Origin: Acanthosoma haemorrhoidale
Lineage: Eukaryota > Arthropoda > Insecta > Hemiptera > Acanthosomatidae
Reading direction: 5' to 3'
Assembly (NCBI GenBank): GCA_930367205.1
Contig: OV884009.1
Span: 33,923,841-33,987,840 of the forward strand
DNA: 64,000 bases
Of the stretch, positions 1 through 12,588 are shown piece after piece (the first letter of the stretch is position 1; each line of letters opens with the position of its first letter). The notes beneath the pieces are model-generated. The model searched no databases and was not told the DNA's origin. It was given only the letters and a program-made list of their open reading frames with translations. The translations under genes and the position numbers were made by a program.

Positions 1-115
1 AGTAACGTAACTCTTAGTATTTGTATACACCAGTGTTTTGCTTGTACTTCATAATAACGCTTTTCTTTCTTCTCTTTTAAAAGACTCTCCACTACAAAGA
101 TTATTTAAGATTACA
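1..115 (+). repeat. Dispersed repeat E, copy 1
   Basis: This segment reads CTTAGTATTTGTATACACCA, then a TTCATAATAA block, then AAAGACTCTCC and CTACAAAGATTATTTAA. Closely related sequence recurs at 13108-13205 and in two pieces between 27835 and 28055. The shared right-hand end (ACAAAGATTRTTTAACTG) suggests a fixed 3' boundary, as in a LINE or SINE tail. I cannot assign the family. The copy runs off the left edge of the window. Confidence 0.6.
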
Positions 116-740
116 ACTGATTAATATACTTTAAAACTTTGAGACCATTTACGATCGATATCAGAGATTACACAGAAAGATCGACATACAGTCAAAATAC
201 GATTGGCCTCTACTATTCCAACGTAGTGCCTCTCCCTCCCACTGGACTTGACAACAAGCCTTCCTGGCTTTTATTCGAAAAGATGAATTTTTCAAATAAT
301 TATTTATTTTGTCGGATGTTAAAGAACAAATTATAAATAATCATTTTTTTTGTTCTTAATTCAAATAACTAATAATTATTTCTTATTCTTGACTACACAC
401 TCTGCCAGTTATAACTGATAATCCAATGATTTATTTGGTAAATTTTTTAAGATAATATAATTATATTCGGGTATGGATGCTTATTATTTATAAATATTAT
501 GAAAATAGTATAAATTATTTTTGACCGATAAAAAAAATTTCATGTATTTCGATGTGTTTTTCATGAAGGTTTGTTGTCAAGTCCAGTGGAAGGGAGAGGC
601 TCTACGTTGGAATAGTAGAGGCCAATCGTATTTTGACTGTATGTCGATCTTTCTGTGTAATCTCTGATATCGATCGTAAATGGTCTGAAATTTTTAAGGT
701 GTATTCATCAGTTAAATAATCTTTGTAGAGTACAAATTAA
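83..740. repeat. Foldback element with ~170-bp inverted arms
   Basis: The left arm (about 83-260) and the right arm (about 569-740) are near-exact reverse complements. For example GACTTGACAACAAGCC at the left matches GGTTTGTTGTCAAGTC at the right, and ATACGATTGGCCTCTACTAT is matched by its complement near 615-635. The roughly 300-bp spacer is AT-rich and has no coding signal. The left arm overlaps repeat E, and the complementary end of repeat E closes the right arm (CTTTGTAGAG). The structure is either a foldback/MITE-like element or two repeat E copies inserted head-to-head. A short frame at 139-336 is only the arm read through and starts at TTG, so it is not a gene. Confidence 0.75.
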
Positions 741-3257
741 GAGAGGTGTTACTGGAACTGTGAGGAAAAGTAACTTTTTATCTCTGACTTTCGTAATAGG
801 AAACCAAAAACGTAGATAGTACAATCTTCATTTGTACTACTGCGGGGGCAGTCAATTATTATAATTTATCTGGCACCTTATCACTATACACATTCACTAT
901 CCGATCATTGGGACATGATCACTTCATTGATCACCAAATTGCACAATTTACTGCCGTAAACTGTGAGCTGTCAATATCAACTTTTGCTCTTATTGTTTGT
1001 TGTTCACTTTGGTATATTTCCATGTTCAATAGGTTAACGAGTTCAAGTGCATTTGATAAAATACTGTACCGATATGCTACTGTCCATATCAGTAGAAAGC
1101 TAAATATTTATTGACTATCTCAATATGTGCGATTATGTTGCATATTTATATAATTCAATTTTAAATTTCTGATTTATATTTGTTGATTTATCATACTGTA
1201 CTGGTTAGGAAACGTTTTATTTGTTACGAGGAAATTTCCCTTTCAAACATTATTAATTAAGACAAATACGAAATTGTCAGCATATAATTACAGATTTATT
1301 TTATACGATTCATTTAACACAATAATAATCAATTCTTCAAATTATTAAATCAACAAACAATTATAACGTGATATACAATATATAATAAATAATCTGTTCT
1401 AAAAATAATGTATAATTATAGTATGATAAATATAAAGGCATGAAAATGGTACTCAAGTTTCAGGTATTACCATGGTAACCTATAAAAACGCATCCCCTCT
1501 GCCGATTCTATTTTATAAGTTTGAGAGCTAAGAAAAAAAAACGAAAAAAAACAAAAAAAAAACGATCCAATTTATTATTTTCTATATTATTGTTTCTGGG
1601 AATTTAAGTGTTCAGTTTTACTAAGTAAAGAAACTAATAAGTTAAAAAAAGCTATTTCTCAATAATGTTTCTTCATTTTTTACATATATTTATTTTCTCC
1701 ACAAGTTAATGATTTTTATAAATAACTCGTTCATAACTCATGCATTGAAATTCTGAGTTAAATAGAGAGAAAAAAAATGTTTGGCTTAATGAATATATCA
1801 GTGATAAACTATGAGAGTAGATTGCCATTTTTCATAGAGAAAGAAAAAGTGAAAAAAAAAATTATTCAGATAATTCGTAAAATTATATGAAATTTAATGG
1901 TTGAAACCAATGAAAGTTATTAGTCAAATAGTTCAAAGTTTAGAACTTGCCTGTGTTGACTTGACGTTGTTTACTTGAATATGATTTAATATGAATAGTT
2001 AAATTACACGTAATTTTAATGAGCGCTTAAAATCATAAATGGCCCTTCTCGTTGACATGACCTTAAACCAAAATCTTAAATATCTTTTGAGCTGTATTTT
2101 AAGCAACTTAAAAAAAAATGTATATTTAAATTTCCCATACTTCCCGTTGTTGTATCATAACCAACGTACAATCGGAGCAGTCTGGAGTATTTCTGTTGTT
2201 TTTTTTCATATTTTCTCAGTGAATGGCTGAAATGTGTCGTTTTTTGCATTCTGTACCAGTTTTACAAAAATTTCACAATGATCGTGTTATACAACAGACA
2301 ACATTCTTAATACAGCACCTACTCCTGGGGGGGGGGGGAGTGGAAGTCGTTTTAGAAACTTGACGAACGGCAATCTCGCGAAATTCGTTAAGGAAAAAAA
2401 AAATTTGCTTACCACGTCGGTTTGGTATACATTGATCTCTGACCCTCATAGTTTGATTTTTTTTTATATGTATGTTGAAATACAAATTTTAGATCAAAAC
2501 AATTTTTTTTCAAATAAGATAGAAACAGTTCATATTGGCCTATAATACATTTCTAACTAGTAATATTAAACAAAACTGGTTATATATAAATATAATCTCT
2601 AAATACCTGCGGTGATATTTTTAAACGGCATGACATAAATATATATCTGAGTTATTCTAATTGGTGGTAATAAATACTGATAAGTTAAACCAGTCAACTG
2701 CCTGTCTAATCTTAATAACGATTAATTAATTATATAATTCACGTTTACATGACCTATTTAACAGCGGAATAGATTGTTGTAATATCTTGATATTATTTGA
2801 GCTGTAAACATTTATAATACCGCTCATGCAGCCTGTACTTACAAAGCATTAAATTTTTAAAAATAAATCAGGAATCATACATTAATCGTTAATACTAAAA
2901 CTCAGTAACTAATATTGGCACTCTGATTAACTTCATTTGCAATGGATCGTTACATTGCATCGGAAAAAAGGTGTTAAAAATAAAATAAAAAATACTACTC
3001 AATGGAAAAGTAAAAATATTCCAATGGAAGTCATCAGTTTTAATAGATTTTTAATTTCATTAAATTTATAATAAAAACTGTATTAATTAATATTTATTAC
3101 CAAGTAATTTAATGACCCTTAATGGCGGTTCATGGGGTTCAGTATTTTTTACGCAACCGGGCCTTTGATTAAAACCTACTTGTTACGTCCCGAATGTATA
3201 ACAATAAGAATATGTGAAAACATAACATTTTATAACAATATTTTTTCTAACTATTAA
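741..3257. other. AT-rich non-coding stretch
   Basis: No gene is supported here. The segment is dominated by A/T runs with a 12-G homopolymer at 2327-2338. The short open frames (for example 908-1114, 2039-2230 and 2360-2545) lack plausible protein composition, coding bias or splice context. Confidence 0.6.
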
Positions 3258-3360
3258 TAATAATTAATAGCCAAAGAAAAAATTATTGGCAACTCGATAA
3301 CTTGAACCCGAGACCACCCTAAATGTCTAACCTTTTCAATATAATTTCTCTTTGGCCGAA
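3258..3360 (-). repeat. SINE-like tRNA-derived unit, copy 1
   Basis: On the minus strand a T-arm-like hairpin (CTCG GGTTCAAGTTA TCGAG) holds the pol III B-box-like string GGTTCAAG at 3296-3308. It is followed by TTTCTTTGGCTATTAATTAT. The same order, a GGTTCRNATCC box and then a TTGGTTAATAATTRTTAAT tail, recurs at 9711, 31032 and 46281, which argues for one short retroposon family. The A box is not clear. Orientation is taken from the B box. Confidence 0.45.
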
Positions 3361-4639
3361 CTCGCAGAGACTTGTATCGAAATAGAGCATGAAACCCAAC
3401 AAACTATTAAATGTAAATAGTTCTTCTTGGAACTAGTTTTGTACTTGGTAATTTTTTTAAGGTAAGTTAATTTATTTGTCAATTATCAATAAATTTAAGC
3501 TTGGAAATTAATTGGAAAATTTTATTAAGTTTTTCACCACTAGTTTTGCCAAGGTTGCTATGCTATTTTTTCCGCTGTAAAAAAAAATTATATGACTTTA
3601 AATACCCGATTTTTATTCGTGCTGTTGAGAGCTAAGAATCTTTTGGAATATTTTTGGAATTATTTTTGTTTTATCATCTTCCAAGCTTCAAATCGATCGA
3701 GCTATTGTTACGATCGTTATCATGTAACAGACAGACTAAACACTATTGCCATGTGCCTGAATGTACCTGAATCCGTCACTTCGGGCTTGCCAGTTGTGAT
3801 AAACTTGATTTTTTTTAGAAAGCACTTTATTTGTAAAATTACAATTTGCTTATCCAGCATTCATAACTGTGATTTAAGATAACTTTCTTACCTTTTACAT
3901 AATACCATTTACATTTTTTTTTTCTTTTTTTCTTTCAAAACCTCTTCATTGATAATATATATACAATGACAAAAATAAATAAATAAATTTGGAATTACAG
4001 TTGTCTCCTCGCGCTGCATTCACAGATGCATATTAAGGAGTGCATAAAATATAATACTTTCAGGTTGTTGTTAATAAGTCCAATACACATACACTCACTA
4101 GGTGATGAGGCCCACCAACCATTTACATTCTACAATACGTACCTACAAAAAACTGGCCAGGAGCCCCCATGCCTCCGAGGATTCCCCCAGCGACTTGTAT
4201 TTGAATTAGTCTTGTTAAATCAGAAACATAATACTATGTCAAGGTTATTGATCCTTGGATCCACAGGTTTTATAAGAAGCGGGCATTGGAATATGGAAGC
4301 GGGAAGATGACGGTAACATCACCATCACTCACAGGAATGAGGGCATCAAATGTGGGCCACCTTCACCTCCGTGCCACATCGCGACTAAGCCTTCTGCAAC
4401 TTAACTCATAATCGCTTAGTGTATCATCACGTCTAGTTCATATATAGGTGATACATTTAAACAGAATCACTCAACAATAGGCGTGATATGCGCGCCATGT
4501 AAATATTGTGAAATAATTTATATTTGCCATCAGACTATGTGACTGAATGAGGGCGTAGTATTTACTCTTAATACTAATTCAAACACTCGAATAATGATAT
4601 TAAATTGTATCTCAAAGTTTTTAAATACTGAAATCGATA
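3361..4639. other. Unassigned AT-rich stretch
   Basis: I see no supported gene. A modestly GC-richer patch at about 4085-4400 contains a 94-codon plus-strand frame without recognisable motifs and is probably an old repeat fragment. A (AAAT)n-like simple tract lies near 3975-3990. Confidence 0.5.
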
Positions 4640-5200
4640 GCGCTCTCTAGAAAATAATTGTTGTACAATTGTTATAAATCTTCACAGCACGGGTTACTAT
4701 TGAGAACGAAGGAAGTATCTATGAATTACGTTACAAGGTAATTTCTCTAAATTATTATAGCTACAGGTCAACACAGTGCATTAAGCAAATTAGTGAACTT
4801 TGGAGAATAAGCTCCACACCGGCAACTCCTCTACTAATCCAGTTAATAATCGCAAGTGCCAATGTCGACCCGAGGATTTGCTCAGGTATCAGTGGGACCT
4901 AGAAAGCTTTGAACACCTTGTCCAAGTATCAGATGTTAAAAGCAGAGTTAATTGCTTCTATGGAAGTAAGGATCAAAACTAACGACACTGAACCCTACAA
5001 TCTTTACTTCAAATAGAATCTAGCAGAACTATTTAAACTCTGTAGAACATCTACAGGCCATTCACCTACAGTCCATACCTCCCTCTGTTCGTCTTTCGCA
5101 GTCAGCCCTCACGTATGCAGTATCTGCTGTATACTATGTCATCATTGTCAGCTGTTTTTATTAGTAAAATCTTTACTGTTGTGATTTTACGATAGTCATG
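4640..5200 (+). repeat. Dispersed repeat F, copy 1
   Basis: Parts of this segment recur at 37680-37960. ATTTGCTCAGGTAT at about 4876 matches about 37791. The block CACCTACAGTCCAYRCCT, then CCCTCAYGTAT and AGTATTTRC, at 5060-5125 matches 37808-37880. The copies are diverged and gapped, so this is an old interspersed repeat. Repeat D follows repeat F at 37.9-38.0 kb. A comparable repeat D segment lies near 5.95-6.06 kb, so F and D may be parts of one larger element. Confidence 0.5.
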
Positions 5201-5222
5201 AATTATCGGGATTAGCGACAAG

Positions 5223-5508
5223 TTATGCCCGCTGAAGATATTTCAGTGTTGAATCACCGGTCATGTTATGACGTGTTCAGGCGATGTCATCTCCGAAGAA
5301 TCCCTCGGTGTAACGGCACATTTTTGTTTGTTTTACAGAAGACATCTCGTCTCACCTTTCCTCATCTGACGATCTGGTCCTTTTGTGTAGCAAAATTCAG
5401 GACGGAGGCACGGTGGAAGCCACGACTTCTTCGGGGGGAAGGGATTTGATTGAACGTTTTGGGGGCTTGATGTACATTTCTTATTCAGAGAAATATGTTA
5501 AAAACTAA
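5223..5508 (+). pseudogene. Candidate small-exon pair or gene remnant, function unknown
   Basis: From about 5265 to 5307 a frame reads MTCSGDVISEESL. After TCG|GTGTAACGG and a pyrimidine-rich TTTGTTTGTTTTACAG ending at 5338, the frame resumes in phase as EDISSHLSSSDDLVLL. It runs to a TAA at 5506-5508 with a serine/acidic and glycine-rich C-terminus. An AATAAA motif lies near 5562. The acceptor is a very good match to the consensus, but the implied intron would be only 31 nt, far below normal animal intron length. Either the acceptor is used with a more distant upstream donor, or the 31-bp block is an insertion in a dead gene. A competing plus-strand frame with a real ATG at 5225 runs to 5449 and looks less protein-like. 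I do not recognise the protein. Confidence 0.3.
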
Positions 5509-7261
5509 ATTATGAAATAATATTCATACTTAAGTAGTTCTGCAGTTCTGCTTGAACCTCATTAAATAAACGAATTGTCGTATACCAAATCTTTATTTTT
5601 GTTAATATCTTTGTTTTTGCTTAGCGTTTTTTGCTTCTAGAGGTTAAAGGCACAACCACAGAAAAAATCAGATCTTAGAATTTTGAATAGCTTCTGTGGC
5701 TGTATAAGGTTGACGGTTTATCAGCAGGTTGACCAAACGGAACTTGTCTTTACAATATTGTATTTTAACTTAAACATAACCTTTTTTTTATTTTATTTTT
5801 TTTTAAAACTACCCCGGGACCAGTCCCAGACTGGGTTCCCTCGTTGGTCTCACTCGCTGTTGAAGGTTCCGTAAGGGTTGCCCTTACCTAAACGTAACCG
5901 GTGCATTTTGAGTTAGTGTGTTTATCTATGTATGTTTTATAAAACTATACGTACCTGCGGATATAAGTGCGGCTGTAAGTATTCCCCCGAACCTGTCTGA
6001 AAGTAGAACCTCTCCATTAGGACCAATAAAATAAAAACTTTCATCCACACCTTACGAGCTTACATTTGAGAGAGCTTATGAAATCAAATACCAGTTTCGC
6101 CTGTTGTTTTTTTTCTCTCACACTCCCCGTTATCATAACTTCATCAACATCCAATCAGTGAAATCCGAGGTGTAAAATTTAGGTTTACAATTTTAGAGCG
6201 ATAAAATCACAGTACATGATACAGGTTCGCACCTAGTTATTAGCCAAATCGTACTGATAATCGGACACTGATCACTGATAAACCCATGGTCGGTGGTTGC
6301 TCGTGCACGATTCAAACCAATTTTTTTTTTTGGATTTTTTAGCAAGTTCGCTTCCAGCGATTTGTATTTACTTAATCATCAATGAAATATGAGTATATCA
6401 TGATTTTAAAACGAAATTTAAATCTCCAATTAAAACTGTAATATGATGACAAAGTCGAAAATAAATTGAGTGGCCAAAACAACCAAATATAATTGCAAGA
6501 AAATAAAAGATCATTAAAGCTACCTCACTCTCGCCGTTTTACTTCCACGGATTTGTTTAATTAATTGATTGTTTTATATCATTGTTATAATTATTCAAAA
6601 ATCTGAATGGTTGATCCTAATTCGTAATTCCATTAAGTTATTGTGTTGAAAAGATCAGTGGCCTATAAAAAAATCAATTATGGATTATATCGTGACAGTT
6701 ACCATGCTGACTTCTAACTGCGTAAAGACTCGTTCCCCGACTTTTTCTTTGAGAGATGGGTCTGTTCTGGGTCCACTCGAGTTCGTGAGGATAAATGAGT
6801 AGCTACTTGAATAAAAAAATACCAAATCCAAATTTAAAGTTTAGAGGTTACGCCTAGTGTTGATCACACAACACTCCGGTGAGAACATTCGGTCCACATC
6901 ATGTATTACGGCAAATTTATTTGATCGTGTTTAAAAATAAGTAACAACGAAAGAAAGGACCAACAATACCGAGAGACACGCGACTCCCCGTTAGTTTTTT
7001 TTAATTCATATTAAACGATCATGAACTCAATTTATTATTCATCAAAAATACTTAATTTGATTTTTAAAAAATCCCCACCTCTGATATTGGATCTCCAACA
7101 GATAAAATCTATAATTATTTTAAATTATTTAATATATTAACATAAAAGAAAATCCTTCTAAAGACATTAAATTAATTTAAAGCTGGCTCCCAAAACTGTA
7201 TTTATTTAGGATACCTTTTACAATACCATGATTCTGGGAAAAATCATTTTAATATTAAATA
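5509..7261. other. Mostly unassigned, contains repeat D copy 1 (about 5950-6060)
   Basis: The block ATTCCCCCG then CTGTCTGAAAGTAGAACCTC near 5976-6012 resembles 37980-38020 (ATTCCCCCGTATCTGCTCTG, AAGTAGAGCCTCTCC). It also resembles 59688-59735 (CTGTTCGAAAGTAAAGCCTC). These three sites define a diverged repeat, here called D. The remainder is AT-rich with no supported gene. Confidence 0.45.
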
Positions 7262-7780
7262 GATGGGGGACAGTAAAAAAGTCGAACATTAAGCGTATCC
7301 AATCCTTTCAATCAAAAGTCCTGAGAACAATAGTAAATCCCCCTTATTACGTCAGCAACAAAACCCTTCATAACGATCTAAATATACCTTACATTCTTTA
7401 ACTCGTCCTTTCCAAGTTCGTAAAATTCCACAGTAATCTATCCAACCACCCTAATCCCCTAGTACAGTCATTACACTGCACCACTCATCTCTACAATCCT
7501 CCTAGGGCACTAAAGTGGCAGTTGCCTCGTGACCTGCTATAAATACGTGACAGTGAGAGACCTGGAAATCGCCATCCATGTCCTGAGCGTCTGTGGCTCT
7601 CGCGTTCACGGACAGCCTCTACTTTCTCGTATCCAGTGATGTGACATACGGAGGAGCGTGGGGACTTCCCAAAACTCCGCTTCTTCTTTAGCATGCGAGG
7701 GAGGTGTCTGGCCTGTTTGTAAATACTGTATGAATGAGGGAGTGAATGAAAATTATAAATATGGTATGAATGAGAAGAAT
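7262..7780 (+). mobile_element. LINE-A fragment: ORF2 C-terminus plus part of 3'UTR
   Basis: The first part translates to a decayed copy of the Jockey-like ORF2 C-terminus (KSNIKRIQSFQSKVLRTIVN, then LSNHPNP and YNPPRALKW), aligned with ORF2 of the 50.7-54.1 kb element. One TAA interrupts it near 7401. The 3'UTR follows with GTCCTGAGCGTCTGTGGCTC, CATGCGAGGGAGGTG and the TATGAATGAG units. It breaks off at about 7778, before the terminal TTGTAATTTTATC block. Dead fragment. Confidence 0.85.
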
Positions 7781-7964
7781 TCCTATGGTCACAGCGGTGA
7801 CAAAGAAAATTTAGAGAATTATCGTTTCAGTGAAATGGCCAGTTTATACGAGTTTACCAGAGGTCACACAGTTAATAAAACGACTGCCTTTAAGAAAAAC
7901 ACCCGGTGACGATTTATTACCCATTCACCTGTCAACAACTTAGAGGTAGGGGAGGGGGAGTACA

Positions 7965-8670
7965 TTTAGAAAGACAGTAAACGTTTTTTATCAGGATATT
8001 TTCCAAAACAGTGGAAGAATGCTACTACCACCGTATGCGAAAACCAAGGAAACCTACACATAACAGCAATAGGCTTATCAGCTTAACTTAACTTAAACTA
8101 CTTAAAGAGCTCACTAAAGTCAACTCAACGAGTATTTACAAGATACAAATGTTCTTCAACTTTTCCAATTTGGATTTCGCTACGGTCACCCCAACAGTAT
8201 AAACTGATCTGAATTCATGAAAATCGTCAAAAAAACAGCAGCCATTCTTAGTTGTTACGCTAGACGCTAGATGCGGTCTGGGACAATGGACATTATTATA
8301 AACTACAGTGATGAACTCCCTTTCCCATCTGTTTTGTATTACTCTTTCTTGCAGGACCATTCCTTTGAAGTTTGACTGAACTCCTCCTCCTAGGTGATGG
8401 ATAATGGCAGGGGTACCGCAGGAAGCTATCCTAAGCCCACTCCTCGTTAGTATATTCACGAGTGATATTCCAGAGCCCGTGGGATCATACGTAGCCTTTT
8501 ACAGAGACGATACTCTTGTTAACTCTTATAAACGCTATACAACGGACCTCATAATTCTCTGCACTGACGTCATGGTTTCGTACATTGAACTACTATTCAA
8601 AAATATACAGAAACGTGATTCCACGTAATCGTACTGGCTAATCTGATGGGGAGTTAAATTCAAGTATTTT
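7965..8670 (+). pseudogene. Degenerate LINE reverse transcriptase (Jockey-like)
   Basis: Successive plus-strand fragments in different frames carry reverse-transcriptase landmarks in the right order. These are GYFPKQWKNATTT at 7994-8035, QFGFRYGHP near 8165-8190, GVPQEAILSPLLVSIFTSDI at about 8407-8466, and VAFYRDDT near 8490-8515. YRDDT replaces the expected F/YADDT, and the second glycine of GVPQG is glutamate. A WGVKF-like segment follows near 8650. Frameshifts separate the pieces, so the copy is dead. The sequence differs from LINE-A ORF2 and is probably a separate Jockey-clade family. No 3' end was identified. Confidence 0.75.
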
Positions 8671-9675
8671 AAAAAACTTTATCATGAATAACAATCAAAA
8701 CACTGGTACATATACAAGTATTAAGAGATCAGTAACAGAGTTATAACATTCTGTGTGAACGCCTAGGGCCGAGTGGCGTGTCTTGGCCCTAAGCAGGTCA
8801 GAAAAGGACTTTGGGGGAGGAAATGGTTACTTACAAAAAACAAGGGGACCATAAGTCTCAACTGAGGTACACGTTTCTACTAAAAATGTAAGATATAATG
8901 AGTATTATATAACTGGGCACTGATGATGGTACGTTAACTGGGAATTTCATTTGGCATGGTACATAGTACGACTAAACATATTATTCCAGAATTTAAACTG
9001 ACAACTGTTGTTGGACTGCTCTTATGGTTTTAGAGTGGCAGGTCATGTCCGCTTACATTAACAGCATTCTGAGCACTCGAGAATTGCATTATAAGCTGCT
9101 AAAAGTGCTTGTAAAAAGGAATTGTGAGAAGACAGAAATAGAACGCGGTATTTGAATGTTCTAGGAATCTTTGCTTAGACAAGTACAGACGCACTAAAAT
9201 TACACTATTCCATAGACTACTCATTTATCGAAATTAAGTGCTCCTCAATGCTCTATAGTTAGTTAAATTGATGGATTCCCACTGTTGAAAGAGCCTATTC
9301 AAGAGCTGATCACTAATGACTACCACCTAGGGGAAGTCACAAACAGAATAAACCGTATTAAAAAACAGATTTATAAATCAAAAAGCGTAATATTTTTTTG
9401 GTTATATTTATTTCTGTTCTTTTATTTATTTTCCACTTTTTTTAAAAATATTTATCTTTGGAATCTTCACCATTTCTGGAAATACGTATATATTATTATT
9501 TGACATAAGTAATATTTAAAGTAGTATAGGTCCCACTCATGTTTTTAATTATACAAAAAACAAGTATTGCTAATTTTAAACGATATATATGAAGCAAATA
9601 CCCATCATAGTGTAAAATTGTATAAAATATAGCCAAGCTACAGGGCACATAATATTGACCTATTGTAAATAGATT
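8671..9675. other. Unassigned stretch downstream of the RT remnant
   Basis: No gene is supported. The first few hundred bases may continue the decayed LINE, but I see no motif to prove it. The T-rich part at 9385-9450 gives a hydrophobic low-complexity frame only. Confidence 0.45.
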
Positions 9676-9790
9676 CATTGATATCCAGACTAGAGATTGG
9701 GAAGGTCCCAGGTTCAAATCCCCCGACCCTGTCAGCACATTTTGCTGTCAATTATTAATAACCAATTTTAATCATTTTATCATCTTATGC
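9676..9790 (+). repeat. SINE-like tRNA-derived unit, copy 2
   Basis: GGTTCAAATCCC at 9711-9722 is a good pol III B box. It is followed by a spacer and TCAATTATTAATAACCAATT, a tail related to the units near 3.3, 31.0 and 46.3 kb. The upstream A box is weak. It could instead be a decayed tRNA. Confidence 0.45.
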
Positions 9791-10975
9791 ATGTATTTAC
9801 ATATAGACAGGGGTACAGCACACGTCAGCGAAACTGACATTGAATGGGCAAGAGACTTGCACCTGGAAGCCGGTGTAAAAAAGCGGCAGGCTGAAACATT
9901 CCAGCCCAGGGGGTACTGACCCAAAAAGCCAGCCAGATCCGCACCATACCTCTCCGTCTGTATGTCTGCACTCCTTCCCTCCCGTGTATGCTTTAATACT
10001 CTACTTGTTTCATGGATTAGTAGCCTATCCGCATTTATATTATCATTTCTGACTAGAATAGTTAATATACCGACTATGAACTAAATTGGATGTTCGTTTA
10101 AACGAGATAAAGAACGTTGAATGTGAAATAAAAATTCACAGCTAATCATGGGACTTGATGTGAGTTTCTTAAAGACTTAGCGAATGATTGTAACAAAAAA
10201 TACTCAATACAAAAAAAAATCTATATAATGTATTTATATATTCTTTGACAATTAAACATTTATGTGCATGTTTTGCTGTTTCTTCTCAAGTTGTATATTG
10301 TATAGAATTTATATAATTATATTTACAAACATTTTCTAATAGTAGTAACAATAAATAAATGCCTACTTAATTACAAGATAAAATAATAGTAAAATCAATA
10401 AATAGCCTTGTTTCTAAATAAAAGAAACCGTTCCTTGAAACACATTTACAAACTATATTTCAAACAAAGCATCTGCAAATCATGAAAAATGTACTGGTAC
10501 AAAAGTCACAAAAAGTCGTGCGAAGCTCATTATATATTGATTGTAACTAAAAATACAAAAAAAAAAATTAAATTTGCCAAAGCGCATGAAATACTCAAAT
10601 TTGTATTCCAAACTTGATTTTTTTGGAATATCTTATTAAAGTCTTTTCTATAATTAAAATATTTATTGGCAAAAACAACAATTTTAAATAGCTTCCCACC
10701 TAAGACTTGAAAAGTGAAACTTTTCACATTGTTTCTTGAATAGTTACTTTTATTTATCTATCAGAAAACTGATCATCGTATTTCGATGTGTTTCGGAACA
10801 TACATTTCAGATTGATTGACTCATATTAGGACCGCGATCGTGGATCATGCACACACACACGTCAGACGAATAACGATAGACTGACATTGATAGAAATATC
10901 CTCTGTTCAAATTTGTTATACAGCTATTTTTATCAAAAAAAACATATTTTTGACAAAGGGTTTTCTTTTGGGGTG
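9791..10975. other. Unassigned; short GC-richer block at 9805-10000, rest AT-rich
   Basis: No supported gene. The block near 9805-10000 (CACGTCAGCGAAACTGACAT through CCTCCCGTGTATG) is less AT-rich than its surroundings and may be an unassigned repeat. A CATTTCAGATTGATTGACTC string at 10803-10822 recurs at about 20408 and marks another dispersed repeat edge. A short (CA)n tract lies near 10850. Confidence 0.45.
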
Positions 10976-11275
10976 GGAGTCCTGGCAATGGCCAGTTTCT
11001 CCAAGCATGTCCTGAGCGTCTGTGGCTCTCGCGCTCTTAGTCAGCCTCCGCTGGCTCTTATCCAGTGACGAGGCTGACTGAGTACTCAGCTTCCTCTTTC
11101 GCACGCGAGGGAGGTGACAACCATGTGGACTTGGGAGGTCTCTGGGCTGGTTGTAAATACTGTATGAATGAGCGAGTGAATGAAAATTGTAAATATGGTA
11201 TGAATGAGATCATTTATCACAAAAACTTATTGCCAAATGAGGCAGATTGTAATTTTATCGTAATAAAGATGTTGT
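10976..11275 (+). mobile_element. LINE-A 3'UTR fragment
   Basis: The copy starts at GAGTCCTGGCAATGGCCAGT and continues through CATGTCCTGAGCGTCTGTGG, the GCGAGGGAGGTGACAACCAT block and two TATGAATGAG units. It ends with GGCAGATTGTAATTTTATCG and AATAAAG. It lacks all ORF2 sequence, so it is a 5'-truncated insertion covering only the 3'UTR. Confidence 0.85.
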
Positions 11276-12588
11276 CAATTGTCAAATGACGATTTTCACA
11301 AAACTATCTAAATATCACCTAATAGATGAAACCCTAACACAGTCTGATGAAAAGACATTGTGTTTTTCGTGTCGAATTTTCTATTTGGGCTTTCTAAGGA
11401 ATTAAAACGTCTAAGTGGTATATTGTTTTGATTATCTGCTGCAGTGGTTTCTTAAAAACCAGCATGCCTCTAAATGACAAACTCAAAAATAATTCTTATT
11501 AGCTTTTATACAATTACTCTCAATAAATTTGTTTGAATAGTTATTGTAATATGCCGCACTTTAAATCGTTCTACAGTATGTATAATTTTATTATTTGATC
11601 TCTCAGCTTGAAAATTCTTTATATTTCTTATGAAAAAAAATTTAATCTAATCGAAATATTTAAAAATGTGCAACATAAAAGGGCTTCAATTACTTTAAAT
11701 TAAATTGATACCCTTTTAAAAATAATTAATATTACAATTTTCCAAGTAAATTTACACAAATATGTTTAAACTATCTCTATTGACTAATTACTGTAAAGTA
11801 TTCAGCATGGGTAAAGCTATAAAAGAATTACTTGGCTAAGAAATATCAATTAATTAAGAAATTCTTAAATGAACTAATGAAATAATAATAATATATATGT
11901 ATGTATATTGGAGTCCTCGTTGAACCTTGGTCGTTCTACGTTTCATTGGAGAACAGTTGACGGGATAACTCGCTCAAATAGACTGCTCGTTTATTTAAAC
12001 ACTCCCTTACATAATATTCAACGTTGAACGAGACATCAAAAGTTACATTTATTTAACGATTTAATTTTGCCCAGGTGTATCGATCCTTTAATTTACATAT
12101 TGTCTTTTAACATTATCCACTGGTTCGCTAATTAATATTCCATTCAGTACTTGTTTATGCATGCTATTACGTCAAACCCTCAATAATGAACAAAAGTGTT
12201 CTTTTTCGGTACGCTTCATTCCAAGTTACTATTTATCACGAGAACATGTACATATTGACTGGTAGAATATTTGATTGAACATAATTTGAAAAGTGATGTT
12301 TATATATTTTTATGTAAGTATATACACGTACATATCCATATCTTAGTTGAAATTATTAAGTGCAATCAATACAAGAAAATTTTAACAAGTTATCAGTCAT
12401 AATAATAATAGATTCATGACGACATTTTTAGTGATACAACTGTGCCACCTCCCGCTTCGGATTTGATTTATCAATTTTAACGGCAAATATCCTGGAAAAA
12501 TTGAAGAGAACGTTTTATTCAATTAATTGAGCTTTTCAATTGATGGCAATGTCTTATATTTTTTTTTGAGAAATATTTCAGATACAAC
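11276..12588. other. AT-rich non-coding stretch
   Basis: No gene or clear repeat family was found. Simple (TA)/(TG) runs occur near 11888-11910. Confidence 0.55.

Noticed and set aside
139..336. Short plus-strand frame of 65 codons
   Set aside because: It begins at TTG, lies across the arm of an inverted repeat and has no protein-like composition.
8136..8459. 107-codon minus-strand frame
   Set aside because: It is the antisense of the reverse-transcriptase remnant, which has recognisable RT motifs on the plus strand.
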